The translations under genes were made by a program, and so were the position numbers. From positions 12,642 to 76,641 of the forward strand of contig CAJTKW010000001.1 in NCBI GenBank assembly GCA_910577035.1: DNA of 64,000 bases, given 5' to 3'. Under the pieces are notes generated by a model. That model was not told the DNA's origin and did no database searches. It saw nothing but the letters and a program-made list of their open reading frames with translations. Shown here piece after piece: positions 34,437 to 43,467 of the stretch; positions within the stretch are counted from its first letter, which is position 1, and each line of letters opens with the position of its first letter. This stretch comes from an uncultured Acetatifactor sp. Lineage in GTDB: Bacteria > Bacillota > Clostridia > Lachnospirales > Lachnospiraceae.

Positions 34437-35282
34437 TCAATATTCCTCCGCAATATCCATTTCTTCCTGCTCCGCCTCAATAGACAGCTTCGAATAAGGA
34501 GTACGGTGCAGGTATACCAGCCAGTAGCCGGCGCCGACCAGTCCTGCTCCGCCCACAATGTTACCCAGGGTCACCGGCAGCAGGTTTCTCAGAAAAAAGC
34601 TTCCCACATTCAGGACTCCCGGATCAAGACCGTATTCCCCGGCAGTGAGTATTCCGGCAATGCAAAAGTAAATGTCGGCAATGCTGTGTTCAAAGCCGCA
34701 GAGTACGAAAAGCATAATCGGCCAGAAACTCATCAGCAGCTTGCCGGATACCGTCTTGGCCGCAAATGCTGCCCAGACAGCGATACAGACCAGTATATTA
34801 CAGAGAATACCTCGTATAAAGGCCTCGGAATAGCTCTGTTCCACCCGGACCAGCGCCGCTGCCACCATCTTTTCCGCCAGCCGCCCGCCGTACAGGCCGG
34901 GGGTATGTCCGTACACCACCAGTACCGCCACAAAGGCCGCTCCCAGGAAGTTGCCCAGGAATACAAAAATCCAGTTCTTCAGCATATCCCACAGCCGGAC
35001 CTTCTTTTCCAGCACACTGATAATAATCAGGTTATTGCCGGTGAAAAGCTCGCTGCCCGCCACCAGCACCATGGCCATCCCCGCAGGAAAGACACAGGCG
35101 CTTAACAATCTGGCAACGGAAGCATTGTCCACCGTCGCCGATATGGTGGTGGATGCAATTCCCGCGAAACCGATAAAGACTCCGGCAAAAAAGCCCAGTA
35201 TTACCATTTTCCATATGGAAAGTCTTACCTTGTGTATTCCGATTTCAATAAAATTTCTGGCAATTTCTATCGGTGAGTGCAT
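34437..35282 (-). CDS. Formate/nitrite transporter (FNT) family channel
   Basis: A 281-residue pentameric channel-type membrane protein of the FNT family (formate, nitrite, lactate or hydrosulfide). Six transmembrane segments are visible, with the signature GSELFTGNN near residue 75, a mid-helix break region, and CGFEHSIADIYF near 205. FocA-like formate export during fermentation is most likely in this type of organism, but the subtype is not resolved. AAGGAGGG precedes ATG 35282. It is transcribed away from the OFA-type transporter gene. Confidence 0.93.
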   Translation of the reverse strand: MHSPIEIARNFIEIGIHKVRLSIWKMVILGFFAGVFIGFAGIASTTISATVDNASVARLLSACVFPAGMAMVLVAGSELFTGNNLIIISVLEKKVRLWDMLKNWIFVFLGNFLGAAFVAVLVVYGHTPGLYGGRLAEKMVAAALVRVEQSYSEAFIRGILCNILVCIAVWAAFAAKTVSGKLLMSFWPIMLFVLCGFEHSIADIYFCIAGILTAGEYGLDPGVLNVGSFFLRNLLPVTLGNIVGGAGLVGAGYWLVYLHRTPYSKLSIEAEQEEMDIAEEY

Positions 35283-35425
35283 ATGTTCCCTCCTTATGAC
35301 TAAATTCTATGAATAAACCAAGACCTTCTAACACCAATTAAAAATATTTTACCTTAAATTCCGTCATAACGCAATTGCCAATCGCAAAAGAACTGCGCCT
35401 GTTACTGCCATATCCGCTTTTCCTC

Positions 35426-35454
35426 TTGCATTTCACCGAAAACAAGAGTATCAT
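35426..35454 (+). promoter_or_regulatory. Promoter of the OFA-type transporter
   Basis: TTGCAT (35426-35431), a 17-bp spacer and TATCAT (35449-35454). The transcript would start near 35461, 30 bp before the AAGGGGG ribosome binding site. Confidence 0.65.
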
Positions 35455-35468
35455 GTAAACGGTGAAAT
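35430..35468. promoter_or_regulatory. Inverted repeat straddling the promoter, likely operator
   Basis: ATTTCACCG (35430-35438) and CGGTGAAAT (35460-35468) are a perfect 9-bp inverted repeat with a 21-bp spacer. One arm overlaps the -35/spacer and the other overlaps the predicted start of transcription, the classical geometry of a repressor site. In RNA from further upstream it could also fold as a hairpin. Confidence 0.6.
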
Positions 35469-35494
35469 ACTTATCGAAAAAAGGGGGTTTTTTC

Positions 35495-36838
35495 ATGAAA
35501 GTACAAAACAAATGGATCAGGGCCGCAATTCCTGCCCTGCTGCTTCACTGCAGCATCGGCACGGTGTATTGCTGGTCTATTTTCAGTGAGGAGATCGGGA
35601 AATACATAGGCTTCTCAAAGGGTGCTACCGAATGGGCTTTCAGCTTTGCCATCTTTTTCCTTGGCATGTCTGCTGCCTTTCTGGGTAATGTAGTGGAAAA
35701 GGACATACACCGTTCTTCACTGATTGCGGCAATCTGTTTTGCCGCCGGCATGGCAGGTACCGGATTTTTCATCTGGTACGGCGGTAACCAGTATACCAGC
35801 ACAGGAAAGGGCAGTATACTGGCGTTGATCGGCATTTATGTCTGCTACGGCTTTATCATGGGTGTGGGCCTGGGCACCGGTTACCTGTCTCCCGTGAAGA
35901 CATTGATGCTCTGGTTTGAAGACCGCAAGGGTCTGGCTACCGGTCTTGCAGTGGCCGGCTTCGGCGCGGCGAAGGCTATCGCAAGCCCCATCATGCAGGC
36001 ATTGCTGGATTCTCTGGGCAAGAACGGTATCTGGCAGATGTTCCTGATCTTAGCCGGGGTATATTTTGTCATGATGTTCGTGGGCCATCTGCTCCTGGCA
36101 AAGCCCGCCGGCTGGCATGAGCCTGCAAAACAGGAAAAAGGCCAGAAGGCAATCGATGTAATCAAGACCAAGCCTGTTGTGTTCGTGGGTATCTGGATCA
36201 TGTTCTACCTTAACATCACCTGCGGCCTGGCATTGATCTCCCAGGAAAAGATGATTATCAAATGTATCGGCCTTGGCGCCATGGCCGGCGTCCTTTCTTC
36301 CGTTACCGCAGTTTTCAATGCGGGAGGACGTCTGGGCTTTTCCGCATGGGCTGATACCATGAAGGACAGGAATACCATATACAAGATTATATTTATTCTT
36401 TCCATTGCCGCTACCGGTCTTGTCATTGTCACCCAGGCAATCACCAAACAGGGCAGCAGCATTACGGCAGGTGATGCCGGCAGCATGTTCCTGACGGTAT
36501 TGGTACTGATCCTGCTCTTTGTGGTAAATGCCGGTTACGGCGGCGGTTTCAGCAATGTGCCTACGCTGCTGTCCGATCATTACGGCATGGGAAATATCAG
36601 CGCCATCCATGGAATCACCCTTTCCGCATGGGCTATCGCCGGCCTTACCGGCAACCAGGTGGCTACTCTGATTGTAAATAAAGTAGGCAGCTGGAGCAAT
36701 ATTACGGTTGACGGACATGAATACAATATTAACCCTACCGGTTATCAGTCCGTGCTGTACCTGACGATAGTATTATATATTGTTTCCCTGCTGGTAAGCT
36801 TCTTCATGGTTTCCGGCCATAAGAAAAAACAGGCGTAA
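35495..36838 (+). CDS. MFS transporter, OFA (oxalate:formate antiporter) family
   Basis: A 447-residue secondary transporter with 12 predicted transmembrane segments and the family-type opening PALLLHCSIGTVYCWSIF. GVGLGTGYLSPVKTLMLWFEDRKG and GLATGLAVAGFGAAKA-type segments lie in helices 4-5. OFA members exchange oxalate and formate or carry other monocarboxylates; the substrate is not determined here. ATG 35495 has AAGGGGG seven bases before it; the frame is open to a GTG at 35462 inside the operator, which is unlikely to be used. It diverges from a formate-channel gene, hinting at a shared role in formate handling. Confidence 0.93.
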   Translation: MKVQNKWIRAAIPALLLHCSIGTVYCWSIFSEEIGKYIGFSKGATEWAFSFAIFFLGMSAAFLGNVVEKDIHRSSLIAAICFAAGMAGTGFFIWYGGNQYTSTGKGSILALIGIYVCYGFIMGVGLGTGYLSPVKTLMLWFEDRKGLATGLAVAGFGAAKAIASPIMQALLDSLGKNGIWQMFLILAGVYFVMMFVGHLLLAKPAGWHEPAKQEKGQKAIDVIKTKPVVFVGIWIMFYLNITCGLALISQEKMIIKCIGLGAMAGVLSSVTAVFNAGGRLGFSAWADTMKDRNTIYKIIFILSIAATGLVIVTQAITKQGSSITAGDAGSMFLTVLVLILLFVVNAGYGGGFSNVPTLLSDHYGMGNISAIHGITLSAWAIAGLTGNQVATLIVNKVGSWSNITVDGHEYNINPTGYQSVLYLTIVLYIVSLLVSFFMVSGHKKKQA

Positions 36839-36862
36839 ACCATGCGCCTGAGGCGCATTGCA

Positions 36863-36900
36863 TACGAAAAAGACCTTCCCCCGGGAAGGTCTTTTTCGTA
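36863..36900. terminator. Strong bidirectional terminator
   Basis: A perfect 18-bp stem pairs 36863-36880 with 36883-36900. It contains AAAAAGACCTTCCC and its complement, so there is a T-run on each strand. It serves the OFA transporter (plus) and the cytidylate kinase-like gene (minus). Confidence 0.9.
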
Positions 36901-36923
36901 TCATATCACAACGGTTTCCCTGT

Positions 36924-37409
36924 CTATATGATCTCCATTCTCTCAAAATACCGGATCAGTATACCCGCGCAGTTTTCAGCACCCAGCGCGGAGGTGTCCA
37001 GAATCATATGATAATTGCTCACATCACCCCAGACCTTGCCCGTATTGTTAAAGTAATATTCCGAACGGGCCCTGTCGTTTTTCTCGATCAGTTCCTTTGC
37101 CCCATCGTGGGACAAGGATTCCTTTTTCATAATCCGTTTGATCCTGTCTTCCTTGTCAGCACAGACATAAACGTTAAATACATTGGGCTGGTCCTTCAGA
37201 ATCTCGGAGGCACAACGCCCCAGAATGATACAGGCATTCTGAGCCAGTTTCCTGATAACCTCCGCCTCATCCGAATAATTACTGTCATGAAGCTCATTCT
37301 CAATATAAGTTCTGTCATAGACCGGAATATCCAGCTTCCTTGAAAGCTCCTCCGCAATCATACTTGCACCGGTGCCAAACCGGCGGCTCATGGTAATCAC
37401 AAGATTCAT
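36924..37409 (-). CDS. Cytidylate kinase-like protein
   Basis: A 161-residue P-loop protein. The N-terminus reads VITMSRRFGTGASMIAEEL (nucleotide-binding loop), followed by YDRTYIENELHDSN, a GRCASEIL motif and a lid-like region NDRARSEYYF. Members of the cytidylate-kinase-like family are usually about 200 residues, so this one is short, and true CMP kinase activity is not assured. ATG 37409 has AAGGAGGG upstream. It lies 113 bp downstream of the SNF2 gene on the same strand. Confidence 0.85.
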   Translation of the reverse strand: MNLVITMSRRFGTGASMIAEELSRKLDIPVYDRTYIENELHDSNYSDEAEVIRKLAQNACIILGRCASEILKDQPNVFNVYVCADKEDRIKRIMKKESLSHDGAKELIEKNDRARSEYYFNNTGKVWGDVSNYHMILDTSALGAENCAGILIRYFERMEII

Positions 37410-37522
37410 AACGTACCCTCCTTATTCGGACATCTTCTGCATCTGGCTCTGCCCTTGCGGTCATTGTACCACAATTCATGCACCTCTGCCATAGCAAATA
37501 CCGGAAAGTTCTGCCCTCTGTG

Positions 37523-40500
37523 CTAGCCCAGCAGCTCCAGAAGCTCTTCCCTGCTGAAGCTCCCGCTGCCTATTTCCTCGGCATTCAGCATCTGGTCGGC
37601 AAGCTCCTTCTTCTTTTCCTGCAGCTGCATGATCTTCTCTTCTATGGTGCCTTTGGCAATGAGCTTATACACATTGACTACGTTCTCCTGCCCGATACGG
37701 TGGGTACGGTCCGTGGCCTGGTTCTGCACCGCCAGATTCCACCAGGGATCATAATGGATGACGATGTCCGCCGCCGTCAGGTTCAGGCCCGTCCCCCCGG
37801 CTCTCAGGGAAATGCAGAACACGCTGGTATTGTCTGCCTGAAAGCTCTCCACCAGCCTCCTGCGCTCTTCCTTACTGGTATCTCCCGTCAACACATAATA
37901 AGAAATGCCTTCTTTCCTGAATTCTTCACAAATCCTGCCCAGCATCATTGTAAACTGGGAAAATAAAAGAATCTTATGCCCGCCGCTTACCGCGTTCCGT
38001 ACAATATCCAGACACAATCTGGTCTTTGCCGATTCACCCCTGTAATTCTCATACAGCAGCTCGGGGTCACAGCAGAGCTGACGCAGCTTCGTAAGCTCTG
38101 CCAGGATCTGAATCTTTCCCCTTCTGAATTCTTCCTCCGACCTCTGGCCCAGGGAAAGGCGCAGCCTTTGTACATGGGCATTATAGAGCTCCTGCTGCTC
38201 ACCTTCCAGGCGGGCATACAGATTTTCCTCCAGCTTGTCCGGCAGGTCTGTCAAAACATCCTTTTTTAATCTGCGAAGCACAAAGGGCCGAATCATTTTC
38301 TGAAGCCGCTTTCTTGCCCCCTCATCCTGGTTCAGCATAATCGGCTCTTCATAGCCGTTTCGGAAATGGCCGTAGGAATACAGATAGCCCGGCATCAAAT
38401 AATCAAAAATGCTCCAAAGCTCACTGAGCCTGTTTTCTATAGGTGTACCGGTCAGCGCCAGCTTAAATCCCGCCTGGACTTCCTTTACGGCCCTGGCCGC
38501 CTGGGTATTATAATTCTTAATATACTGAGCCTCATCAATTACCTGCACCCCAAAGGTAAGCGGCTGATACAGCTCCAGGTCACGCTTCAGGAGGTCATAG
38601 GAGGTAACCAGTATTTCCCCCGGCCTGCAGCTTCCCAGCAGCTCCTGCCGCTCCTGTATGCTTCCCGTAATCATTTTAACCGGCAGCTCCGGGGCAAACC
38701 GGTTCATCTCACTGTTCCAGTTGTATACCAGGGACGCCGGACATACAATCAGGGCAAGGGGCTGCCCGGCAGACTCCGCCTCCCTGGTCTCGGAAAGGAG
38801 CAGGGCGATTACCTGCAAAGTCTTTCCCAGCCCCATGTCATCCGCAAGAATTCCGCCAAAGCCATTATACTTAAGAGTCTTCAGCCACAGAAACCCTCTT
38901 TTCTGATATTCCCGAAGCACCTCCGTAAGGGACAGGGGTAATTCAAAATCATTGTCCTCCACTGTTTTCATGTTGCGGACTAAAGAACGAAACTCCCGGT
39001 TTCTCTCCATCCCCAACGCGGTCCATTCTCTGGCTTCCGCGTCCAGATACAGCGCCCGGTATTTCGGAAGCTTTATACTGCCGCTTTTGATCTGCCCGTC
39101 GCTTAGTCCCAGCCCTTCCTTCAGCTCCAGCAGCGCCCCGATGGCCTCCCCCTCCATATTGATGAATTCACCGTTTTTTAAGCGGAAGTACTTCTTCTTG
39201 CGATCATATTTATTTAAAATCTCCAGCAGCTCCTCCGTAGACAGATCCTGCGCCGTCATCGTAAGCTCCAGAAGATCGCCGGAAAGGGACACGCCCACGG
39301 TAGGACGGGGCGCAGAGGAAACCTTGATCTGCTTGAGGGCATCTGAAATAAATACCTCCCCCAACGTCTGAAACTCCGGAATTCCCCTGGTAAGCAGCTC
39401 ATAGGCCATGTCATTGTCATCAAAAAGCTCCAGCCGTCCCAGCTCTTCGTCATATTTGTTGAAATAGAGCTTCACCTGCTGTGCAACCTGTATTTCTCTC
39501 ACCGCATCCCGGGCCGAGGTAATCCCCGAGCCCTGCAGCAGGTCATAGACATCCTCACCATAAACCGCATAAATTTTACAGGTATAAACATCCGTCCAGG
39601 GAGCATCCAGGTAAATTCGGAAAGAAACCTCCTTTACACCATATTCCTCCTTATTAAATAAAACATAATCCGGCGTAAAAAGCTGCTCCAGGGAAGGAAG
39701 CACCTCACGACAAAAAGACGGTACGTCCCTGTCCGCTACAAACAATGGCTTTCCCGTCGTGGTATTCTGAAAGCAATCCAGAAAATCCCGGACAGAATCT
39801 TCCTCTTCCCGGCTTGCCCGATATATTTTCCCGTCCAGAAAATAGAAAATATCCTTTTTGCCCCTGAAGGCTTCACAGAGATTCACCGAGACATGAATTC
39901 CTTCTTCACCTCCCCGGATCGTCAAAACCCTGGGAAGCTTCTCCTCCGTCTCCTGCCACAGCCGCCGGGCCTGCCCGTACAGCGTCCCATGAAACGGCCG
40001 CCGATCCATGGCATTGATAAACTCCTCCAGCTCCGTCTCGGTAAGAGGTATTCTCCGCAGCCGGATCGTATAGTCCGACTCAAAATAAAAATTCTGCGCG
40101 TTAATCTGCCGGTAAGTCTCCTGATTCCGTTCCCACCAGTCGCATACAAAGTCCAGCAGCGCCCTGCTCTCCCCGGAGAAAACTTCCCTCGCGTGCACAA
40201 ACGTCAGCTTCCTCCCATAGGAAAAGCTTTGATTCTGCTTAACGGCTCTCACCAAAGTGGCAATGTCCTTTACCACATATTTGTGACCTTCCGTTTCCCC
40301 CAGGGAAAGAGACAGCCAGGTTCCCTCCCCGTCCCTTTCCAACTCTGGAATCAATAGCATCCTGCCATAATAAGTATGTTCCGTGATCGGCAGCGTTCTC
40401 TTTAAAACTCTTTGCTGCAAAAGCCTGGACAATCCGGGAGATGTCTGGGGCAGGGTTTTGCTGCTCCTCTCCGTAAAGCTCCTGTAGGGAAGCTGTTGTC

Positions 40501-40840
40501 CGATCCGGGGCTGCAGCCGCTCGGTTACCTTTCTGTCCTTACAGGAATCAATGTACTTCAGCGCCACGGCCGCACAGTGCATACACATACCGTCATAATT
40601 GCGGTATGCCGCGCATTGGCAGGTATATTCCGCAATGTAATCGTTACTCCAGCTATAAGTCACCTTCACATGATAGACCAGGTTGCCGCTTCCCTGCACC
40701 TGGGCACGAGCCTCGTCATACAGCTCATTGCTTTCCAGCTGAAACTCCCTGATGCTCCCGTTTTGATACAGCTCTTCGCCCCGCTGGTAAATGGTATCAC
40801 CCGTTTCGTGTTTTAAAGTCATTTTAGTGAGCATAAGCAA
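37523..40840 (-). CDS. SWIM zinc-finger, SNF2-family ATPase
   Basis: An 1105-residue DNA-translocase-type ATPase. A SWIM zinc finger (YTCQCAAYRNYDGMCMHCAA, about residues 72-92) is followed by a long SNF2-associated region, then the two RecA-like lobes: Walker A ILADDMGLGKTLQ near 660, DEAQ box VIDEAQYIKN near 772, and C-terminal motifs VLTGDTSKEER, SLRAGGTGLNLT and QATDRTHRIGQ. Bacterial SNF2 proteins of this kind remodel nucleic-acid-protein complexes or act in defence; the role here is unknown. It is the last large gene of the minus-strand run and begins 11 bp after the ABC exporter. Confidence 0.93.
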   Translation of the reverse strand: MLMLTKMTLKHETGDTIYQRGEELYQNGSIREFQLESNELYDEARAQVQGSGNLVYHVKVTYSWSNDYIAEYTCQCAAYRNYDGMCMHCAAVALKYIDSCKDRKVTERLQPRIGQQLPYRSFTERSSKTLPQTSPGLSRLLQQRVLKRTLPITEHTYYGRMLLIPELERDGEGTWLSLSLGETEGHKYVVKDIATLVRAVKQNQSFSYGRKLTFVHAREVFSGESRALLDFVCDWWERNQETYRQINAQNFYFESDYTIRLRRIPLTETELEEFINAMDRRPFHGTLYGQARRLWQETEEKLPRVLTIRGGEEGIHVSVNLCEAFRGKKDIFYFLDGKIYRASREEEDSVRDFLDCFQNTTTGKPLFVADRDVPSFCREVLPSLEQLFTPDYVLFNKEEYGVKEVSFRIYLDAPWTDVYTCKIYAVYGEDVYDLLQGSGITSARDAVREIQVAQQVKLYFNKYDEELGRLELFDDNDMAYELLTRGIPEFQTLGEVFISDALKQIKVSSAPRPTVGVSLSGDLLELTMTAQDLSTEELLEILNKYDRKKKYFRLKNGEFINMEGEAIGALLELKEGLGLSDGQIKSGSIKLPKYRALYLDAEAREWTALGMERNREFRSLVRNMKTVEDNDFELPLSLTEVLREYQKRGFLWLKTLKYNGFGGILADDMGLGKTLQVIALLLSETREAESAGQPLALIVCPASLVYNWNSEMNRFAPELPVKMITGSIQERQELLGSCRPGEILVTSYDLLKRDLELYQPLTFGVQVIDEAQYIKNYNTQAARAVKEVQAGFKLALTGTPIENRLSELWSIFDYLMPGYLYSYGHFRNGYEEPIMLNQDEGARKRLQKMIRPFVLRRLKKDVLTDLPDKLEENLYARLEGEQQELYNAHVQRLRLSLGQRSEEEFRRGKIQILAELTKLRQLCCDPELLYENYRGESAKTRLCLDIVRNAVSGGHKILLFSQFTMMLGRICEEFRKEGISYYVLTGDTSKEERRRLVESFQADNTSVFCISLRAGGTGLNLTAADIVIHYDPWWNLAVQNQATDRTHRIGQENVVNVYKLIAKGTIEEKIMQLQEKKKELADQMLNAEEIGSGSFSREELLELLG

Positions 40841-40851
40841 ATGCAGCCTTT

Positions 40852-42612
40852 CTACTTCATTTCATTAGCCATCTGATACAGATTGTAATAGATTCCCTGC
40901 TTTTCCATCAGCTTCTCATGACTGCCCTCCTCGGCAATGCCATCCTCCGTCAGCACCATAATGCGGTCAGAGCCACGGATCGTGGAAAGCCGGTGGGCCA
41001 CGGTAAGTGTCGTGCGTCCCTGGGAAAGTGCTGCCAGGGATTTCGCCACGGCATATTCACTCTCATTGTCCAACGCGGAAGTCGCCTCGTCCAGAATAAT
41101 GATGGGAGAGTCTTTCAGGAAGACCCTGGCAATACTGATCCGCTGCTTCTGTCCTCCGGACAGCTTGACTCCCCGCTCTCCGATATATGTATGGTAGCCA
41201 TCCTTCAGCTCCATGATGAAATCATGCGCCCCGGCCCTTTTTGCCGCTTCCGTCACTTCCTCCATGGAGGCTCCCGGCCTTCCGTATACAATATTATCAA
41301 ACACCGTACCGGAAAAAAGATATACGTCCTGCTGTACCACGCCAATATTCCGGCGCAGGCTTTTCAGTGTCAGATCCCTGATATTTTTACCGTCAATGTA
41401 AATATTTCCCTCCGTCACATCATAGAATCTGGGGATCAGGTTGCACAGTGTAGTCTTTCCGCCGCCGGATGGTCCTACCAGTGCAACCTTTTCCCCTGAC
41501 CGGATACTCAGGTTCAAATGCCGGAAGACCTGATTATGATCGTCCGGATATTCAAAGCTCACATCCTCAAACACAATATTCCCATCGGGCTCCAGCAGGT
41601 CCACTGCTCCCGGCTCGTCAAATATTTCAATGTCCGCGTCGATGATCTCCAGAAAGCGCTCTATACCCGTCATGCCCCGTTGGAATTGTTCTGCAAATTC
41701 GATAATCCTTCGGATGGTGGCAATAAACGTAGTCACATACATGATGTAAGCCACCAGATCGCTGGGGTTGATGGCACCGTTCATCACAAACAGTCCTCCC
41801 ACCACCAGCGTGGCCAGATACATGATCCCGTCAAACAGCCGGGTAGAACAGTGGAATAGTCCCATGTACCGGTAGCCATGTTTTTTGATCTGATACAGCT
41901 TTTGATTGTCCTGCTCGAATTTCTCGTTTTCTATATCTTCATTTGCAAAGGCTTTTACTACCTTCTGTCCCAAAAGGCTGTCCTCTATCCGGGCATTCAG
42001 CTCACCGATCTGAACCCTCTGCTGCTTAAACAATGCCCGGAGCCGTAAGTTCAGCTTCCCACAGACTATGGTCATGACAGGAATAATGCAGAAAATGATT
42101 ACCGTCAGCGGCACATTGACGGAGCAAAGTATAATGAAGGAGGCAGCTCCTTTGATGCCGGCAATGAAAAACTCTTCCGGGCAGTGGTGGGCGAATTCCG
42201 TCACATCAAACAGATCATTGGTGATACGTCCCATGATCTGTCCTACTTTTGTATTATTGTAGTAGGTATTGGAGAGCTTCTGCAGGTGGGCATAGGCATC
42301 CCTCCGCATATCCGTCTCCATATCCACACCCATGACATGCCCCGTATAGGACATGTAATAATATGCCCCCACATCGATCAGCCGCAGCACCAGATAAAGA
42401 ATACCCAGCTTTGCAATCACTCCCACGGTCAGAAGCGCTATATCCTGTGTAGCCTGATTCGTAATAAACCGGATAATCAGGGGCAGTACAATCTCACAAA
42501 TCGTAGTCAGCGCGGCACAGAAAAGATCCATGCACAAAACCTTTGCATGTCTTCTGTAATATGGAAGAAACCGCTTTATCAGCTGTCCCGACGTATACTT
42601 TCTTTCACTCAT
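40852..42612 (-). CDS. ABC exporter (fused membrane and ATPase domains)
   Basis: A 586-residue half-transporter of the MsbA/LmrA type. Six transmembrane helices fill about 15-320. The ATPase domain has Walker A GPSGGGKTT (near 385), signature LSGGQKQRISIAR (near 487), Walker B IIILDEATSALD (near 510) and the H-loop VAHRLST. ATG 42612 is chosen because GAGG lies six bases upstream; the frame is open to GTG 42639. It would work as a homodimer. It follows the CE12 gene by 29 bp and may export a product or an inhibitor, or only be a neighbour. Confidence 0.95.
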   Translation of the reverse strand: MSERKYTSGQLIKRFLPYYRRHAKVLCMDLFCAALTTICEIVLPLIIRFITNQATQDIALLTVGVIAKLGILYLVLRLIDVGAYYYMSYTGHVMGVDMETDMRRDAYAHLQKLSNTYYNNTKVGQIMGRITNDLFDVTEFAHHCPEEFFIAGIKGAASFIILCSVNVPLTVIIFCIIPVMTIVCGKLNLRLRALFKQQRVQIGELNARIEDSLLGQKVVKAFANEDIENEKFEQDNQKLYQIKKHGYRYMGLFHCSTRLFDGIMYLATLVVGGLFVMNGAINPSDLVAYIMYVTTFIATIRRIIEFAEQFQRGMTGIERFLEIIDADIEIFDEPGAVDLLEPDGNIVFEDVSFEYPDDHNQVFRHLNLSIRSGEKVALVGPSGGGKTTLCNLIPRFYDVTEGNIYIDGKNIRDLTLKSLRRNIGVVQQDVYLFSGTVFDNIVYGRPGASMEEVTEAAKRAGAHDFIMELKDGYHTYIGERGVKLSGGQKQRISIARVFLKDSPIIILDEATSALDNESEYAVAKSLAALSQGRTTLTVAHRLSTIRGSDRIMVLTEDGIAEEGSHEKLMEKQGIYYNLYQMANEMK

Positions 42613-42641
42613 CTTTAACCTCTTTACAAAACAGGCCACCG

Positions 42642-43325
42642 TTAAAAATCTAACAGCAGCCCCGCATAAATTCCTCCGAGCTCCTTTAATCCGGCTGCAA
42701 TCAAACCGGAAAAATGCGCAGCTCCGTCATGGCGCAGGTGGGTATTATCCCTGCTTTCCGCCGGATGCTCCGGATAATAGCCCTCCGGAAAATACATATA
42801 CCAGCCCCGGCTTCTTACCTCGCCGGCCTTTTCCAGTTCACGCCGGCTCATGGCATAGAGATCTATTAACGGCACCTGAAATCTCTCCGCCGCCTCTTTC
42901 ATTCCTTCCACATATTCCAAATGCTCCCCGGGACCCAGGTGCCATTCATCGGTAAAGCATCTGCGCTCCAACGGTGTAATCAGCACCGGATGCGCCCCTT
43001 TATCCCTGGCTGTCTGAATGAATTTCCCCAGATTGTCGATAAAGGAGGAATGGGGCTCCGTATATCGTGCCGGATCCTGTGCCTTTTCATCGTTATGCCC
43101 AAACTGAATAAACAGAAAATCACCTTCCCCGATCTGTTCCTTTATGGCCTCCAGCCTTCCCTCGTCTATAAAGCTCTTTGTGCTGCGCCCGTTTACCGCA
43201 TGGTTGCATACACAGTATTCCTTTCTGATAAAAATAGGAAATACCTGACCGATTCCGTTCTGAGGATAGGTTGTGCGGTCATTTGTCTGTACCGTGGAGT
43301 CCCCTGCCCAGAAAATCCTGTTCAT
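42642..43325 (-). CDS. CE12-type (rhamnogalacturonan) acetylesterase, SGNH fold
   Basis: A 227-residue esterase that in the family removes acetyl groups from pectic rhamnogalacturonan or xylan oligosaccharides. SGNH blocks are clear: GDSTVQ with nucleophile S10, block III FGHND (76-79), and the catalytic Asp-His in RDNTHLRHDG near 191-200. No signal peptide is seen, so action on imported oligosaccharides in the cytoplasm is likely. AAGGAGGAG precedes ATG 43325. It has its own predicted promoter, and it follows the GH43/GH28 genes on the same strand. Confidence 0.92.
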   Translation of the reverse strand: MNRIFWAGDSTVQTNDRTTYPQNGIGQVFPIFIRKEYCVCNHAVNGRSTKSFIDEGRLEAIKEQIGEGDFLFIQFGHNDEKAQDPARYTEPHSSFIDNLGKFIQTARDKGAHPVLITPLERRCFTDEWHLGPGEHLEYVEGMKEAAERFQVPLIDLYAMSRRELEKAGEVRSRGWYMYFPEGYYPEHPAESRDNTHLRHDGAAHFSGLIAAGLKELGGIYAGLLLDF

Positions 43326-43396
43326 CGATGCTCACTCCTCCTTTATGTTGATTATATCCGTACCCATTTTGAAATTCACAATTCCCATGACCGGAT

Positions 43397-43431
43397 ATGA
43401 TAACCATACACCTGTCAATGCCAAAATGCAA
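43397..43431 (-). promoter_or_regulatory. Probable internal promoter before the CE12 gene
   Basis: On the minus strand TTGCAT (43431-43426), a 17-bp spacer and TATGGT (43408-43403) make a good promoter. An overlapping alternative is TTGGCA (43424-43419), a 16-bp spacer and TATCAT (43402-43397). The CE12-exporter-SNF2 genes could thus be expressed apart from the upstream hydrolases. Confidence 0.5.
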
Positions 43432-43467
43432 GAAAGAAGCCGATATTATTACTATAATTCGCTGCAT

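Noticed and set aside
37523..40840. The SNF2 protein as part of a phage defence system
   Set aside because: SNF2 ATPases occur in some defence systems, but no nuclease, methylase or PLD-type partner gene is adjacent, so the claim is not supported.
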